64,000 bases of DNA from Pseudomonas persica (GCF_900291015.1 NZ_OLKL01000020.1:62001-126000); one strand, 5' to 3'. Numbered from the stretch's first letter, positions 41,219-57,181 are shown. The notes: generated from the sequence alone by a model not told the origin. Translations and numbers: made by a program.

Positions 41219-41731
41219 TCAATACGTGGGGGATGAGCGGCCGGGGGGCGTGCTGTCTGCCGTCTCGTTATGCGGGTGGATGCACACGCTGCCTTGCTCG
41301 CCGCAGGACGTGCAGGGTTCTGCAAAGGGTTGCTGCACGACCTTGGCCAGTTCACCCAGCAGCACCAGTTGCTCGCCGATGTCCAGGTTAAGACGCCCGG
41401 TACATGGATCGACCAGTTCCAGTTGCCAGGCCAGCAGGGTCAGGCAGGCCCCTACCGCGGGCAGGGCTTCGCGCTGCAGGCAACCGCCATGGCAGGCCGG
41501 GGCCAGCAACTGCTGCAGGGCGGTGGTGTAATGGGCGACTTCGCGCAGGCCCAGGTGTGTGGCCTGCCGGGCGAGGTTGTCGAGCGCATTGTCCAGGCAG
41601 TGGCAGGCATCCGGGTCGTTGTCGATCAGCTCCAGGTGCTGCAGGCATTCCTGGGCCTGGGTCAGCAACACCTGGGCATCCAGCAGGAAGCCCTGCAGGG
41701 CGTCATCGAACGATAAGGCGCTGTCCATCAT
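41219..41731 (-). CDS. Hpt-like (CheA P1-like) protein lacking the phosphorylatable histidine
   Basis: A 170-aa soluble, mostly helical protein. The N-terminal about 90 residues read like an Hpt/CheA-P1 four-helix bundle (SFDDALQGFLLDAQVLLTQA, acidic and leucine-rich, then LDNLARQATHLGLREVAHYTTALQQLL). In Hpt domains the second helix has HxLKGxAxxxG; here the same pattern reads D51-N-L-A-R-Q-A-T-H-L-G, so the phospho-His is replaced by Asp. The C-terminal tail is Cys/His-containing (PCTSCGEQG, CIHPHNE) and looks disordered. It is divergent from cheV, which suggests a link to chemotaxis. ATG at 41731 or 41728; GGGG lies a few nt upstream. Function inferred only. Confidence 0.7.
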   Translation of the reverse strand: MMDSALSFDDALQGFLLDAQVLLTQAQECLQHLELIDNDPDACHCLDNALDNLARQATHLGLREVAHYTTALQQLLAPACHGGCLQREALPAVGACLTLLAWQLELVDPCTGRLNLDIGEQLVLLGELAKVVQQPFAEPCTSCGEQGSVCIHPHNETADSTPPGRSSPTY

Positions 41732-42078
41732 GATGCCCCCGCGCGTGGCGCAGGCGCAGGGGGCGGGCACGCCAAAACGATAGCTAGCAAAAGCCTGACT
41801 CCATTCATGCAATGAGAATGGCGTCACATTAATGGCTAAAGGATATCGCGAACATCAGGTTGCGCCCGATTGTGGCTAAGGGTTTCCCTGATACCCGGCT
41901 CAGGTGGGGAACTTTTGCGTCCCGCTGGCTCACCACGGCTGCTCGCAGTAAAGCATGATGTCAAAGTGATATCAATTGCCTTCATGGCATTTTCCCGCAA
42001 GGGTCAAGGTGCGCGTGAAGCCGCCGATACAGGGTGGATGATTTCACTTTTTCCCGACTCAAGCCTGGGGGTTTTCCA
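41732..42078. other. 347-bp divergent promoter region before cheV
   Basis: No gene is seen. It contains the cheV sigma-28 promoter (42004-42030) and presumably the promoter of the divergent Hpt-like gene, for which I found no sigma-28-type match on the minus strand. Confidence 0.6.
42004..42030 (+). promoter_or_regulatory. Sigma-28 (FliA) promoter of cheV
   Basis: TCAA (42004-42007), exactly 15 bp, GCCGATAC (42023-42030). This is the same sequence pattern as in front of aer, and matches TAAA-N15-GCCGATAA in 10 of 12 positions. It lies 48 bp before the cheV start codon. Confidence 0.85.
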
Positions 42079-43014
42079 ATGGCTGGCATTCTCGACACGG
42101 TAGACCAACGTACGCAACTGGTGGGTGAGAACCGCCTGGAAATCCTGATGTTTCGACTGGCGGGCCGCCAGCTGTTCGCGATCAACGTGTTCAAGGTGCA
42201 GGAAGTGCTGCAGCTGCCCAAACTGACCCTGATGCCCCAGCGCCACGCTTTCGTCTGCGGTGTGGTCAACCTGCGCGGCCAGACCCTGCCGGTGATCGAC
42301 CTGTCCCAGGCGATCGGCATGCGCCCGCTGCAGCCAGGGCCGGACAGCACCATCATCGTCACCGAATACAACCGCTCGGTGCAGGCCTTCCTGGTGGGCG
42401 GTGTCGACCGCATCGTCAACATGAACTGGGAGGCGATCATGCCACCGCCGTCCAGCGCCGGACGCCAGCATTACCTGACCGCCATCACCAAGGTCGATGA
42501 GAAGCTGGTGGAAGTGATCGATGTGGAGAAGGTGCTGGCCGAGATCGTGCCGTACAACGCCCGGGTTTCCGGTGACAAACTCGCCGACCCGGTGCTGGCC
42601 CGGGCCCGCGGCCGCGAAGTGCTGCTGGTGGACGACTCCAGCGTGGCCCTGGCGCAATTGCGCGACACCCTGTCCCAGCTGGGCGTGAAGCTGCACGTGG
42701 CCAGTGATGGCCTGAAGGCGCTGCGCATGCTCAAGGGCTGGGCCGACGCCGGTGAGGACGTGTGCGAGAAGCTGCTGATGGTGTTCACTGACGCCGAGAT
42801 GCCGGAAATGGACGGCTACCGGTTGACCACCGAGATCCGTGGCGATGCCCGTTTGCGCAAGCTGTACGTGGTGCTGCACACCTCGCTGTCGGGTAGTTTC
42901 AACGAATCGATGGTAAAGAAGGTGGGCTGCGACAACTTCCTGTCCAAGTTCCAGCCTGATCGCCTGGTCGACGTGGTCAAGCAACGCCTGCTGCTGGATA
43001 CCGCCACTGCGTGA
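42079..43014 (+). CDS. cheV: Chemotaxis protein CheV (CheW-receiver fusion)
   Basis: A 311-aa coupling protein. The N-terminal CheW domain (about 15-160; RLEILMFRLAGRQLFAINVFKVQEVL and VCGVVNLRGQTLPVIDLS) links receptors to CheA. The C-terminal receiver domain (about 178-305; VLLVDDSSVALAQLRDTL with phosphoacceptor in VFTDAEMPEMDGY and HTSLSG) can take phosphate for adaptation. GGGGG lies 7 nt before the ATG. A sigma-28 promoter places it in the late flagellar regulon. Divergent from an Hpt-like gene. Confidence 0.95.
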   Translation: MAGILDTVDQRTQLVGENRLEILMFRLAGRQLFAINVFKVQEVLQLPKLTLMPQRHAFVCGVVNLRGQTLPVIDLSQAIGMRPLQPGPDSTIIVTEYNRSVQAFLVGGVDRIVNMNWEAIMPPPSSAGRQHYLTAITKVDEKLVEVIDVEKVLAEIVPYNARVSGDKLADPVLARARGREVLLVDDSSVALAQLRDTLSQLGVKLHVASDGLKALRMLKGWADAGEDVCEKLLMVFTDAEMPEMDGYRLTTEIRGDARLRKLYVVLHTSLSGSFNESMVKKVGCDNFLSKFQPDRLVDVVKQRLLLDTATA

Positions 43015-43070
43015 TCCCGGCCGCTGCCGGGTATAAGCTTGGGCGTTTGGCATGACGCGAGGCGGCAGGG

Positions 43071-43874
43071 ATGTTTCTCAGTGAGCTGTATCGGTACCCG
43101 CTGAAGTCGGGGCAGGCGCAACGCCTGAGGGCTTCACCAGTGGGGTTGCTGGGGTTGCAGGGCGACCGGCGCTGGATGGTGGTGGAGGAAGAAAACGGAC
43201 GCTTCCTGACCCAGCGCGCCTGGCCACAGCTAGGCCAGGTCAAGGCAAGCGATGATGCCAGCGGCCAGTTGCTGCTGGAAACACCTGGGCAGGCACCGTT
43301 GCGGGTGCCTGTGCCACCTGCCGATGACGCCCTGCGCGGCGTGACCATCTGGCGCGATACCCTGCGCGTGCCGGATGCAGGCGATGCGGCGGCGGCCTGG
43401 CTGAGCGAGCTGCTGGGCAAGGCCGTGCGCCTGGTGCATTGCCCGGAGCCGCGCGCGCGTTATCTGCCCAATGGCTACGGCTTCAACAGTGACCGGGCGG
43501 CGTTTCCGGACGGTTTCCCCTTGTTGCTGATCGGCCAGGGTTCGCTGGACGAGCTCAGCCGACGTATCGGCCGGCCCATGCAGATGTTGCGCTTTCGGCC
43601 CAACCTGGTGGTGCAGGGGGCCGAACCGTTTGCCGAGGATGGCTGGAAGCGTATTCGTATCGGCAGCCTGGAGTTTCGTGTGCTCAAGCCCAGTGTGCGC
43701 TGCATCTTTACCACCATCGACCCGGCTACCGGCGAGCGCAGCGAAGACCGCGAGCCGATGGCCACGCTCAGGACCTTCCGCGAGAAGGAGGGGGATGTGC
43801 TGTTCGGGCAGAACCTGGCGGTGGATGGCAGTGGGTGGTTGGAGGCAGGGATGGCGGTGGAAATCCTGGAATAG
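43071..43874 (+). CDS. MOSC-domain protein (YcbX-like)
   Basis: A 267-aa protein with a MOSC_N beta-barrel domain (FLSELYRYPLKSGQAQRL and GDRRWMVVEEENGRFLTQR) followed by a MOSC domain that binds molybdenum cofactor, with the conserved Cys in KPSVRCIFTTIDP. In E. coli YcbX uses Moco to reduce N-hydroxylated bases such as 6-hydroxylaminopurine; this gene lacks the C-terminal ferredoxin domain of YcbX, so an external electron donor would be needed. moaB-moeA, needed to make its cofactor, lie about 7 kb away. Ends at a REP pair. Confidence 0.88.
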   Translation: MFLSELYRYPLKSGQAQRLRASPVGLLGLQGDRRWMVVEEENGRFLTQRAWPQLGQVKASDDASGQLLLETPGQAPLRVPVPPADDALRGVTIWRDTLRVPDAGDAAAAWLSELLGKAVRLVHCPEPRARYLPNGYGFNSDRAAFPDGFPLLLIGQGSLDELSRRIGRPMQMLRFRPNLVVQGAEPFAEDGWKRIRIGSLEFRVLKPSVRCIFTTIDPATGERSEDREPMATLRTFREKEGDVLFGQNLAVDGSGWLEAGMAVEILE

Positions 43875-43887
43875 CTGTGTTGCCTGT

Positions 43888-43982
43888 GCCGGCCTCTTCG
43901 CGGGTGAACCGGCTCCCACGGGTACTCCACTTTCCTCAAGGAATGGGGACCCTGTAGGAGCGGGTTCACCCGCGAAGAGGCC
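43888..43982. repeat. REP inverted pair (MOSC/slt gap)
   Basis: CCGGCCTCTTCGCGGGTGAACCGGCTCCCAC on the left and CCTGTAGGAGCGGGTTCACCCGCGAAGAGG on the right, inverted, about 30 bp apart, between convergent gene ends. Confidence 0.9.
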
Positions 43983-43996
43983 AGGCTCAGCAATAA

Positions 43997-45922
43997 TCAC
44001 ATGTCATCGAAGTACTGCTCATGCCAGTCCACCAGCGGCTGCGGCGAGTTCAGCTTCTGCCCGTAGATCACCGAATACGACAGCACGTTCTGTACGTACT
44101 GGCGCGTTTCGTCGAACGGGATCGACTCCACCCACACATCGAAGCTCAGGTGCTTGGCGCCTTTCAGCCACTGGCGCACACGCCCCGGCCCGGCGTTGTA
44201 GGCCGCCGAAGCCAGCACCCGGTTGCCGTTGAACTGGCTGTGCACCTGGCTCAGGTAGGCTGCGCCCAGCTGGATGTTCTTGTCCGGGTTGAGCACCTGA
44301 GCCGGTGACGCCAGCGGAATGCTGAACTTGCGTGCGGTTTCCTTGGCCGTGGCCGGCATCAGCTGCATCAGGCCGCTGGCGCCCACCGGCGAGCGGGCAT
44401 CTTCCATGAAGGCACTTTCCTGGCGGGTGATGGCGAATACCCAGCTCGAATGCAGGCCGCGGACCTTGGCCTCGCGTACCAGGGTGTCGCGGTGGGCCAT
44501 CGGGAAGCGAATGTCCAGGTCGTCCCAGTACTGCGCCTGGCTGATGGTGCGAATGGCCGGGAAGTACCAGCGCAGGTCGTAGCCAAGACGCGCCTGGGCG
44601 ACCATTTCGTCGCGGTTGAAGTGGCGGCTGACGTGGTACCACTCGCGGCGGCCTTCGACGATCTGGCCACGGGCGTGGAACTCCAGGGCGCGGCGGATGC
44701 CCGGGGTGTTGCGCACCTTGTTGACCAGCTGCGGGCTCAGCACCAGCGGCTTGTTGTTCAGCTGGTAAGGCGTCTGTGCGCGGTCAGCGGCGAGGAAGCC
44801 GTAGAAGTCACGCTCACGCGCCACGGTCTTGTACAGCAGCGGGATCTGCGGGTTGTTCGGCTGCGCCAGCTCCAGGCTGCGGGCCTGCCAGTACTTCCAG
44901 CGGCTGCTGCTGGCCAGGTCCTGGGGCAGGCGGCGGGTCAGCTGGTAGGCGTCTTCCCAGCGGCCCAGGCGCAGCAGCAGGCGCAGGCGCCATTCGCTGA
45001 CGGTGTTGTCACGTAGCTCGGGGTCGTAGCGGGTCATCAGGTCGAGCGCGCGCGGGTCGTAGCGGCGCGCCAGGGTCAGGCCGATTTCGCGGGCGATGGC
45101 CACCTTCTCGTCACGGGAAAAGTGCATGCGCTGGGCGTAGTCGTCGAGCAGCGCCATGGCCCGCTCCGGGTCCTGCCGGGCCAGGCGGCGCAGGCCGAGG
45201 CTGACCACGTCGGACATGGCTTCGTTGACCGGGGTGAAACGCGAAGGCTGGTTGAGCAGCTCGGGCTTCTGCGCCACATCGACCAGCAGGCGCCCCTGCG
45301 GGCCGAGAGTAGTCAGGGTCTTGACCAGGTTGTTGGCCAGGCCGTAGTTGCGCGCCTGGGCCGCCAGCTTGGTGCGTTGCCAGCGTTTGGCCTCGGTCAG
45401 CTGGCCTTCGGCCGCCCACATGCCGAACAGCGTGTCGCAGGTGGCCGGCTGCGACTTGCCGACATTCCACAATTTGTCAGCCGTGGCGTAGCCCTCGGCG
45501 CGCAGGCCGTGGCTGAGCTGGTACTGGCCGTTGAGGCAGTCCAGTTCGGTGAAATTGAGCTTGGGGTCGTAGTACTTGACGAAAGTATTCCATTCGCCGC
45601 GTTCGGCCAGCCAGCGCAACCAGCGCAGTTTCATCCAGTTGGCCTGGGGCAGGTCGCCATGCTTGGCGAGGAAGCTTTCGATTTCCTGGTTGCTGGCGGT
45701 TTTCAGGCGGGCGGTGAGCTCGTCGTAGGCCAGGTAGGGCGTCAGCGGGTAGTCGCTGAGGGCCTGGGCATAGCGCAGGTACGGGCCTTTGTCGCCTTTG
45801 GCCAGCGCGCGCTTGGCCTCGTCATAGTACTGGCGTTGCAGGGTAAGGTCGGCGGCCTGCGCCGCGCAGGTGGCGGCGGTGAGCAGCAGGCAGGATGCAA
45901 TATGTAACAGGCGGCTGCGCAT
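43997..45922 (-). CDS. slt: Soluble lytic murein transglycosylase
   Basis: A 641-aa periplasmic lytic transglycosylase that cleaves the MurNAc-GlcNAc bond of peptidoglycan to give 1,6-anhydro ends. Signal peptide MRSRLLHIASCLLLTAATCA, cleavage near AQA; a long alpha-superhelical U-domain (about 30-440); a linker domain; and the C-terminal catalytic domain with ITRQESAF (catalytic Glu), SPVGASGLMQLMPATA and ASAAYNAGPGRVRQWL. Domain order and length match E. coli Slt70. ATG at 45922 is preferred over one 8 codons earlier because the signal peptide starts here. Its products could feed NagZ (59749), also in this window. Confidence 0.95.
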   Translation of the reverse strand: MRSRLLHIASCLLLTAATCAAQAADLTLQRQYYDEAKRALAKGDKGPYLRYAQALSDYPLTPYLAYDELTARLKTASNQEIESFLAKHGDLPQANWMKLRWLRWLAERGEWNTFVKYYDPKLNFTELDCLNGQYQLSHGLRAEGYATADKLWNVGKSQPATCDTLFGMWAAEGQLTEAKRWQRTKLAAQARNYGLANNLVKTLTTLGPQGRLLVDVAQKPELLNQPSRFTPVNEAMSDVVSLGLRRLARQDPERAMALLDDYAQRMHFSRDEKVAIAREIGLTLARRYDPRALDLMTRYDPELRDNTVSEWRLRLLLRLGRWEDAYQLTRRLPQDLASSSRWKYWQARSLELAQPNNPQIPLLYKTVARERDFYGFLAADRAQTPYQLNNKPLVLSPQLVNKVRNTPGIRRALEFHARGQIVEGRREWYHVSRHFNRDEMVAQARLGYDLRWYFPAIRTISQAQYWDDLDIRFPMAHRDTLVREAKVRGLHSSWVFAITRQESAFMEDARSPVGASGLMQLMPATAKETARKFSIPLASPAQVLNPDKNIQLGAAYLSQVHSQFNGNRVLASAAYNAGPGRVRQWLKGAKHLSFDVWVESIPFDETRQYVQNVLSYSVIYGQKLNSPQPLVDWHEQYFDDM

Positions 45923-46143
45923 GATACGTCCGGGCAGTTGAACCATGGGGAAGTGACGGCGGAGCCAGCACTGTTGGAAGCTATTGCCTTAGCTTAGCTG
46001 TTTGCCGGCGGCGGGTGAAAGCGCTGTGCTTGTATCGGGATATTAAGTTCGACCAGATGTCGCAATGCCCTCGCCGGGTGGCCAGGCGGATGCCGTCGGG
46101 GGCCAAGTCAGGTAGAATGCGCGCCCGATTTATGGAGACCAAC

Positions 46144-48072
<1,929 letters not shown>

Positions 48073-48085
48073 TCGGCGTTGGCCT

Positions 48086-48192
48086 GTACCGGCCTCTTCG
48101 CGGGTGAACCCGCTCCCACAGGTACTGCGCCGCGTTCAACAGCGGTGCGGTCCTTGTGGGAGCGGGTTCACCCGCGAAAGGGCCGGTACAGG
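48086..48192. repeat. REP inverted pair (uup/usp gap)
   Basis: Two full REP copies (TACCGGCCTCTTCGCGGGTG and its partner ending CACCCGCGAAAGGGCCGGTA), inverted, about 35 bp apart, between convergent gene ends. Confidence 0.9.
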
Positions 48193-48197
48193 TTGAA

Positions 48198-48638
48198 TCA
48201 TTCCTTCTTCAGCAACCGTACCGCCAACACGTCGCACGGCGCGCCATGCAGCACGTCATTGGCCGTGGAACCCAGCAGCAACGCCAGGCCGTGGCGGCCA
48301 TGGCTACCGACCACGATCAGGTCGCACTTCTGGTCCTTGGCCAGCTGGTGGATTTCCTGGCGCGGCTGGCCATAGGTCAGGTGCGAGTCGCCGCGGTGGA
48401 TGCCCGGGTATTTGTTGAACAGGCGGTCCATGCGCTCCTTGGCCTGGTCGAACTGCTGCTGTTGCAACTGTGACAGGTCCATCGGCACGTCACCGCCGAA
48501 CGCCATGGCCATCGGCTCGACGATGTGTACCAGCGAAACCTTGGCATTCGACGGCTCGGCGAGTGCCATGGCACGTTTGATCACCGGGTCGCATTCTTCC
48601 GTCAGGTCGACGGCGACCAGAAGATGTTCGTAGGACAT
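48198..48638 (-). CDS. Universal stress protein (UspA family)
   Basis: A 146-aa cytoplasmic protein of the UspA fold. N-terminus MSYEHLLVAVDLTEECDPVI is typical, and the ATP-binding-type motif is DLIVVGSHGRHGLALLLGSTANDVL (G-x2-G-x9-G-S). ATP-binding UspFG-like or UspA-like behaviour cannot be told apart. The start is ATG at 48638 with AGGAG 8 nt upstream; the frame opens 6 codons earlier. Single gene divergent from the small membrane protein gene. Confidence 0.92.
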   Translation of the reverse strand: MSYEHLLVAVDLTEECDPVIKRAMALAEPSNAKVSLVHIVEPMAMAFGGDVPMDLSQLQQQQFDQAKERMDRLFNKYPGIHRGDSHLTYGQPRQEIHQLAKDQKCDLIVVGSHGRHGLALLLGSTANDVLHGAPCDVLAVRLLKKE

Positions 48639-48748
48639 GAGCGGAACTCCTGACAATCGCGATAGAAGAAGTATGGTCGCTTTCGGGCGGGTCTTCCGTG
48701 AAAAATGGCTAACCAGCTCATTTGCAACGTTTTATGGGAACTACTGAT

Positions 48749-49186
48749 ATGACGGTATTGCTGGTGGTGTCAATCCTTGCGCTGATTCTCAGCCCGCTTT
48801 CCTGGCTGCGCACCTCGCGCAAGCAGAGCGAGCAGATGAAGCTGCGCCTGGAAGCGCGGCGCATGGGCCTGGCCATGCAGCTGGCGCCGCAGCAGTGGCC
48901 GCACTGGCTGGAAAAGGAGCCACCAAGCCCGTGCCCGCAATACCACCGGGCACGCCGCCGCGGGCATGAGGATAGCTTCAGCTTCTGGCAGGTCACCCCG
49001 GGGGTGTGGTGGAACCAGTGGCGTGAACCCTGTGAGGACCCGCGCTTCATGGAACCCCTGGCGCGCTTGCCGGCGAGTGTCTACAAGGTCGAGGCCGATG
49101 CCCGGATGATCGCGCTGTACTGGACCGAGCGGGGCGATACGGCTGTATTGCAGGATGTTGCCTACGTCCTCGAAACCTTGGCCTGA
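48749..49186 (+). CDS. Small membrane-anchored hypothetical protein
   Basis: A 145-aa protein. N-terminal transmembrane anchor (MTVLLVVSILALILSPLSWL) is followed by a cytoplasmic domain with SRKQSEQMKLRLEARRMGLAMQL (charged helix) and a WHxxxE/Trp-rich section (WPHWLEKEPP, VTPGVWWNQWREP). No family is recognised. The start ATG at 48749 is favoured by GGGAA 8 nt upstream, and nine upstream codons are ignored. It is probably the only gene of its transcript. Function unknown. Confidence 0.78.
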   Translation: MTVLLVVSILALILSPLSWLRTSRKQSEQMKLRLEARRMGLAMQLAPQQWPHWLEKEPPSPCPQYHRARRRGHEDSFSFWQVTPGVWWNQWREPCEDPRFMEPLARLPASVYKVEADARMIALYWTERGDTAVLQDVAYVLETLA

Positions 49187-49724
49187 GGCCTGCCTTTGCG
49201 CTCCCACAGGGCCCCGCTAAGCCCTTCCATTGGAAGGCAAGCACAAAACGACAAAGCGGCGGCTTGGCAGAACCCTGAAGGGGTGGGGTACCAAGTCGCC
49301 GCTTTGCGTTCTGCTGCGCAGAAAAGGCCAGGCAGGCCGGATTGCATTCAAGCAAGTGCCAGTGTAGCCGTTCGAGGTCGCCGCGCAAGGCAAAAGCTGC
49401 AGCATTCTCCTGCGGTTCATGGTCAATCGCCGACATGAATGGCCAGCAATCACCGTCATCATGTTTAGTACCTGGACGCTACAAAATGACCGGAAAGTCG
49501 TGTTTTCACCTTGCTTGCGAGCATTTGACAACGCCGATCTTTTCGGAGAATGTGTGCACACCCAAATCAAACGGGCGTATGAATTGAGCGTTTGTATGTC
49601 ATGACGCCAAGCCATACTTCCGACTAGCGCGCTGACGGGTGTGCCTGGGGCAGGGCAGCTAGGGCTGCTTTTGCTGCAGCGATCGGCGTGTACAGTTCAG
49701 CTTCCATATCGTGGAGATCAGTTG
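49187..49724. other. 538-bp region upstream of fadB with three successive hairpins
   Basis: No gene seen. Between 49227 and 49326 there are three hairpins in a row: CCTTCC-ATT-GGAAGG; a 16-bp stem CAAAGCGGCGGCTTGG (49252-49267) with CCAAGTCGCCGCTTTG (49291-49306, one G-U pair) with an inner ACCCT-GAA-GGGGT; and TCTGC-TGC-GCAGA. This could be a structured RNA or a termination region. The remainder should carry the fadBA promoter, with a PsrA-like site at 49581-49594. Confidence 0.6.
49581..49594 (+). promoter_or_regulatory. Possible PsrA operator for fadBA
   Basis: GAATTGAGCGTTTG fits the PsrA pattern G/C-AAAC-N4-GTTT-G/C fully in the right half and poorly in the left (GAATT instead of GAAAC). 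It sits 131 bp before fadB. PsrA is known to repress the fadBA operon in P. aeruginosa, which supports a site somewhere in this region; this exact position is inference. Confidence 0.45.
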
Positions 49725-51872
<2,148 letters not shown>

Positions 51873-51888
51873 GCGGTCAACGAGCTAG

Positions 51889-53079
<1,191 letters not shown>

Positions 53080-53098
53080 TCGCGTAGCGGGACAGCGA

Positions 53099-53128
53099 CC
53101 GGGGCCTTGTGCCCCGGTTTTGTTTTTT
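53099..53128 (+). terminator. Terminator of the fadBA operon
   Basis: Perfect 7-bp GC stem CCGGGGC/GCCCCGG (53099-53105 with 53111-53117), loop CTTGT, then TTTTGTTTTTT, 20 bp after the fadA stop. Confidence 0.93.
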
Positions 53129-53156
53129 CAGGTTTTTTTTCAAGAGGGTGGGCAAC

Positions 53157-53408
53157 ATGCAGATACAACCAGGCGTTTATCGGCATTACAAGGGGCCGGA
53201 ATACCGAGTGTTGGGTGTTGCGCATCATTCGGAAACCGATGAGTTGCTGGTGGTCTACCAGTTGCTATACGGTGATTACGGTTTGGGTGTGCGTCCCCTG
53301 GACATGTTCAAGGAAACTGTCGAGGTTGACGGCGAGCAGGTGCCACGCTTTGCTTTGGTCAAGGCCGAAGAGGGGCTACCCAGGTCGCTGGGCAAGTCGC
53401 ACGAGTGA
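53157..53408 (+). CDS. DUF1653 protein
   Basis: An 83-aa soluble protein of the DUF1653 family: MQIQPGVYRHYKGPEYRVLGVAHHSETDELLVVYQLLYGDYGLGVRPLDMF, with the family-typical G-Y-H-Y-KG-x-Y-VxxVAxHSET-E and VRPL-MF segments. This reads as a small beta-barrel. Function unknown. ATG at 53157; the sequence before it, between the fadBA terminator and this start, is a T/G-rich spacer with GAGGGTGG as a possible Shine-Dalgarno. Confidence 0.88.
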   Translation: MQIQPGVYRHYKGPEYRVLGVAHHSETDELLVVYQLLYGDYGLGVRPLDMFKETVEVDGEQVPRFALVKAEEGLPRSLGKSHE

Positions 53409-53508
53409 TAGTCCGAACTTGACCTGACACTTTTGCCACTATATATAGCGGTGCCGCGTCTGGCACCTGACGCGTTTTTCATCTTCAGATTCAGGAATAC
53501 TCCGATCC

Positions 53509-56118
<2,610 letters not shown>

Positions 56119-56136
56119 TCTGGCAGTGCTTTGAAT

Positions 56137-56255
56137 GGGGCCGCTTCGCGCCCCTTCGCGGGTAAACCCGCTCCCACAGGTACGGTGACGCTCTGAAGGC
56201 TGGTGCGTTTCCTGTGGGAGCGGGTTTACCCGCGAAGGGGCGCAAAGCGGCCCCA
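56137..56255. repeat. REP inverted pair with extended arms, downstream of topA
   Basis: Arms GGGGCCGCTTCGCGCCCCTT-plus-REP core on the left and the full complement on the right (about 42 bp each), separated by about 30 bp. This is the longest REP pair in the window and lies between two same-strand genes. Confidence 0.92.
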
Positions 56256-56306
56256 ATCATTTATGATGCAGCTATCCGCCTTGCAGCCTTATGGGAGGGC
56301 ACTGAG

Positions 56307-56822
56307 ATGGCCCAGGAACTCTACACCCGCACCAACCAGAAACTGTTCTTTGCCGGCCTCGCTCTGGAGTCCATGGCCAAGGCCGAACAAAGCCAGGCCA
56401 TGAATGCCCAGGGCCTGGTCCAGGCCGAACGCGAGTCGGCGCTGTTCCACCTGTACGGCGCGCTGCTGGGCTTGTGCCATGAGATCGGCGGCTTTTACCG
56501 CCTGCCGGTTGTGGCAACGGTCGAGCAAGCACTGGCTGATGACGCCCTGAACGGCATCGCCATCCCGGAGGTGGCCGAACTGCTGGAGCTGGCCCGTCAG
56601 CGCGAAACCTGGCTTGCGCAAATGCTCAGTGCTTATGCCGATTTGTTCCGACCACCGGTCGCGAAAAAAACACCGAAAACAGACGTCACCCAGCCACTGA
56701 TCCAGGCGGTCAATCTCGATGAGCCCGAGCATCCGGCGTTGTCACGTGCCGAACTGGAAAGCTGGCGTAGCAACCTCAAGGGCCTGGTGAGACGTTTCCG
56801 CGACGCGTTGAGTGAGTGCTGA
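56307..56822 (+). CDS. Conserved hypothetical protein downstream of topA (DUF6586-like)
   Basis: A 171-aa soluble, largely alpha-helical protein: MAQELYTRTNQKLFFAGLALESMAKAEQSQAMNAQGLVQAERESALFHLYGALLGLCHEIGGFY. It is rich in Ala, Leu and Glu, with no catalytic motif. The syntenic position (topA, this gene, a 77-aa gene, sulA-lexA) is conserved in P. aeruginosa. Start ATG at 56307 with GGGAGGG about 12 nt upstream; frame open earlier without support. Function unknown. Confidence 0.8.
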   Translation: MAQELYTRTNQKLFFAGLALESMAKAEQSQAMNAQGLVQAERESALFHLYGALLGLCHEIGGFYRLPVVATVEQALADDALNGIAIPEVAELLELARQRETWLAQMLSAYADLFRPPVAKKTPKTDVTQPLIQAVNLDEPEHPALSRAELESWRSNLKGLVRRFRDALSEC

Positions 56823-56872
56823 TAGCCGCTACGGCTGGTACAATGCTGGCCTTTCGCGGAGAACTGCCATTT

Positions 56873-57106
56873 ATGTCTACGTCGTTTCTGGAAATTGTCG
56901 AGTTGCCTGATGGCCGCATCGAACTGCGTCGCGCCGAGGATGAGGGCTCTCTGGTAACCCTGGATTTCTCGGAGGACGCCAAGGTGTTCCTGCAGGGTCA
57001 GCATGTTGAAGTGGCCAAAGCCATGCTCAGTGTGGGCGTGCAGATGGCCGGGCGTCTGATGGACGGCGAGCTGGAGCGTGATGAAGGGCCGCGTGTGCTG
57101 CACTGA
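56873..57106 (+). CDS. Conserved small hypothetical protein
   Basis: A 77-aa protein, MSTSFLEIVELPDGRIELRR then EGSLVTLDFSEDAKVFLQG and a helix VEVAKAMLSVGVQMAGRLM. No family recognised; acidic, probably cytoplasmic. It starts 50 bp after the preceding gene and is probably in the same transcript. The stop is 37 bp before a hairpin shared with sulA. Function unknown. Confidence 0.8.
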   Translation: MSTSFLEIVELPDGRIELRRAEDEGSLVTLDFSEDAKVFLQGQHVEVAKAMLSVGVQMAGRLMDGELERDEGPRVLH

Positions 57107-57143
57107 GGTGCAGCAGGGCATCAGCTTTTATGCAGTGACAGGC

Positions 57144-57181
57144 AAAGCCTGAACATCAGCCGAGGCGGATGTTCAGGCTTT
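57144..57181. terminator. Shared hairpin at convergent ends (77-aa gene/sulA)
   Basis: Perfect 14-bp stem AAAGCCTGAACATC (57144-57157) with GATGTTCAGGCTTT (57168-57181), loop 10 nt. The sulA stop codon falls in the loop region, so the stem includes the last sulA codons. It is probably a bidirectional terminator, but neither side has a good U-run, so efficiency is uncertain. Confidence 0.6.
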
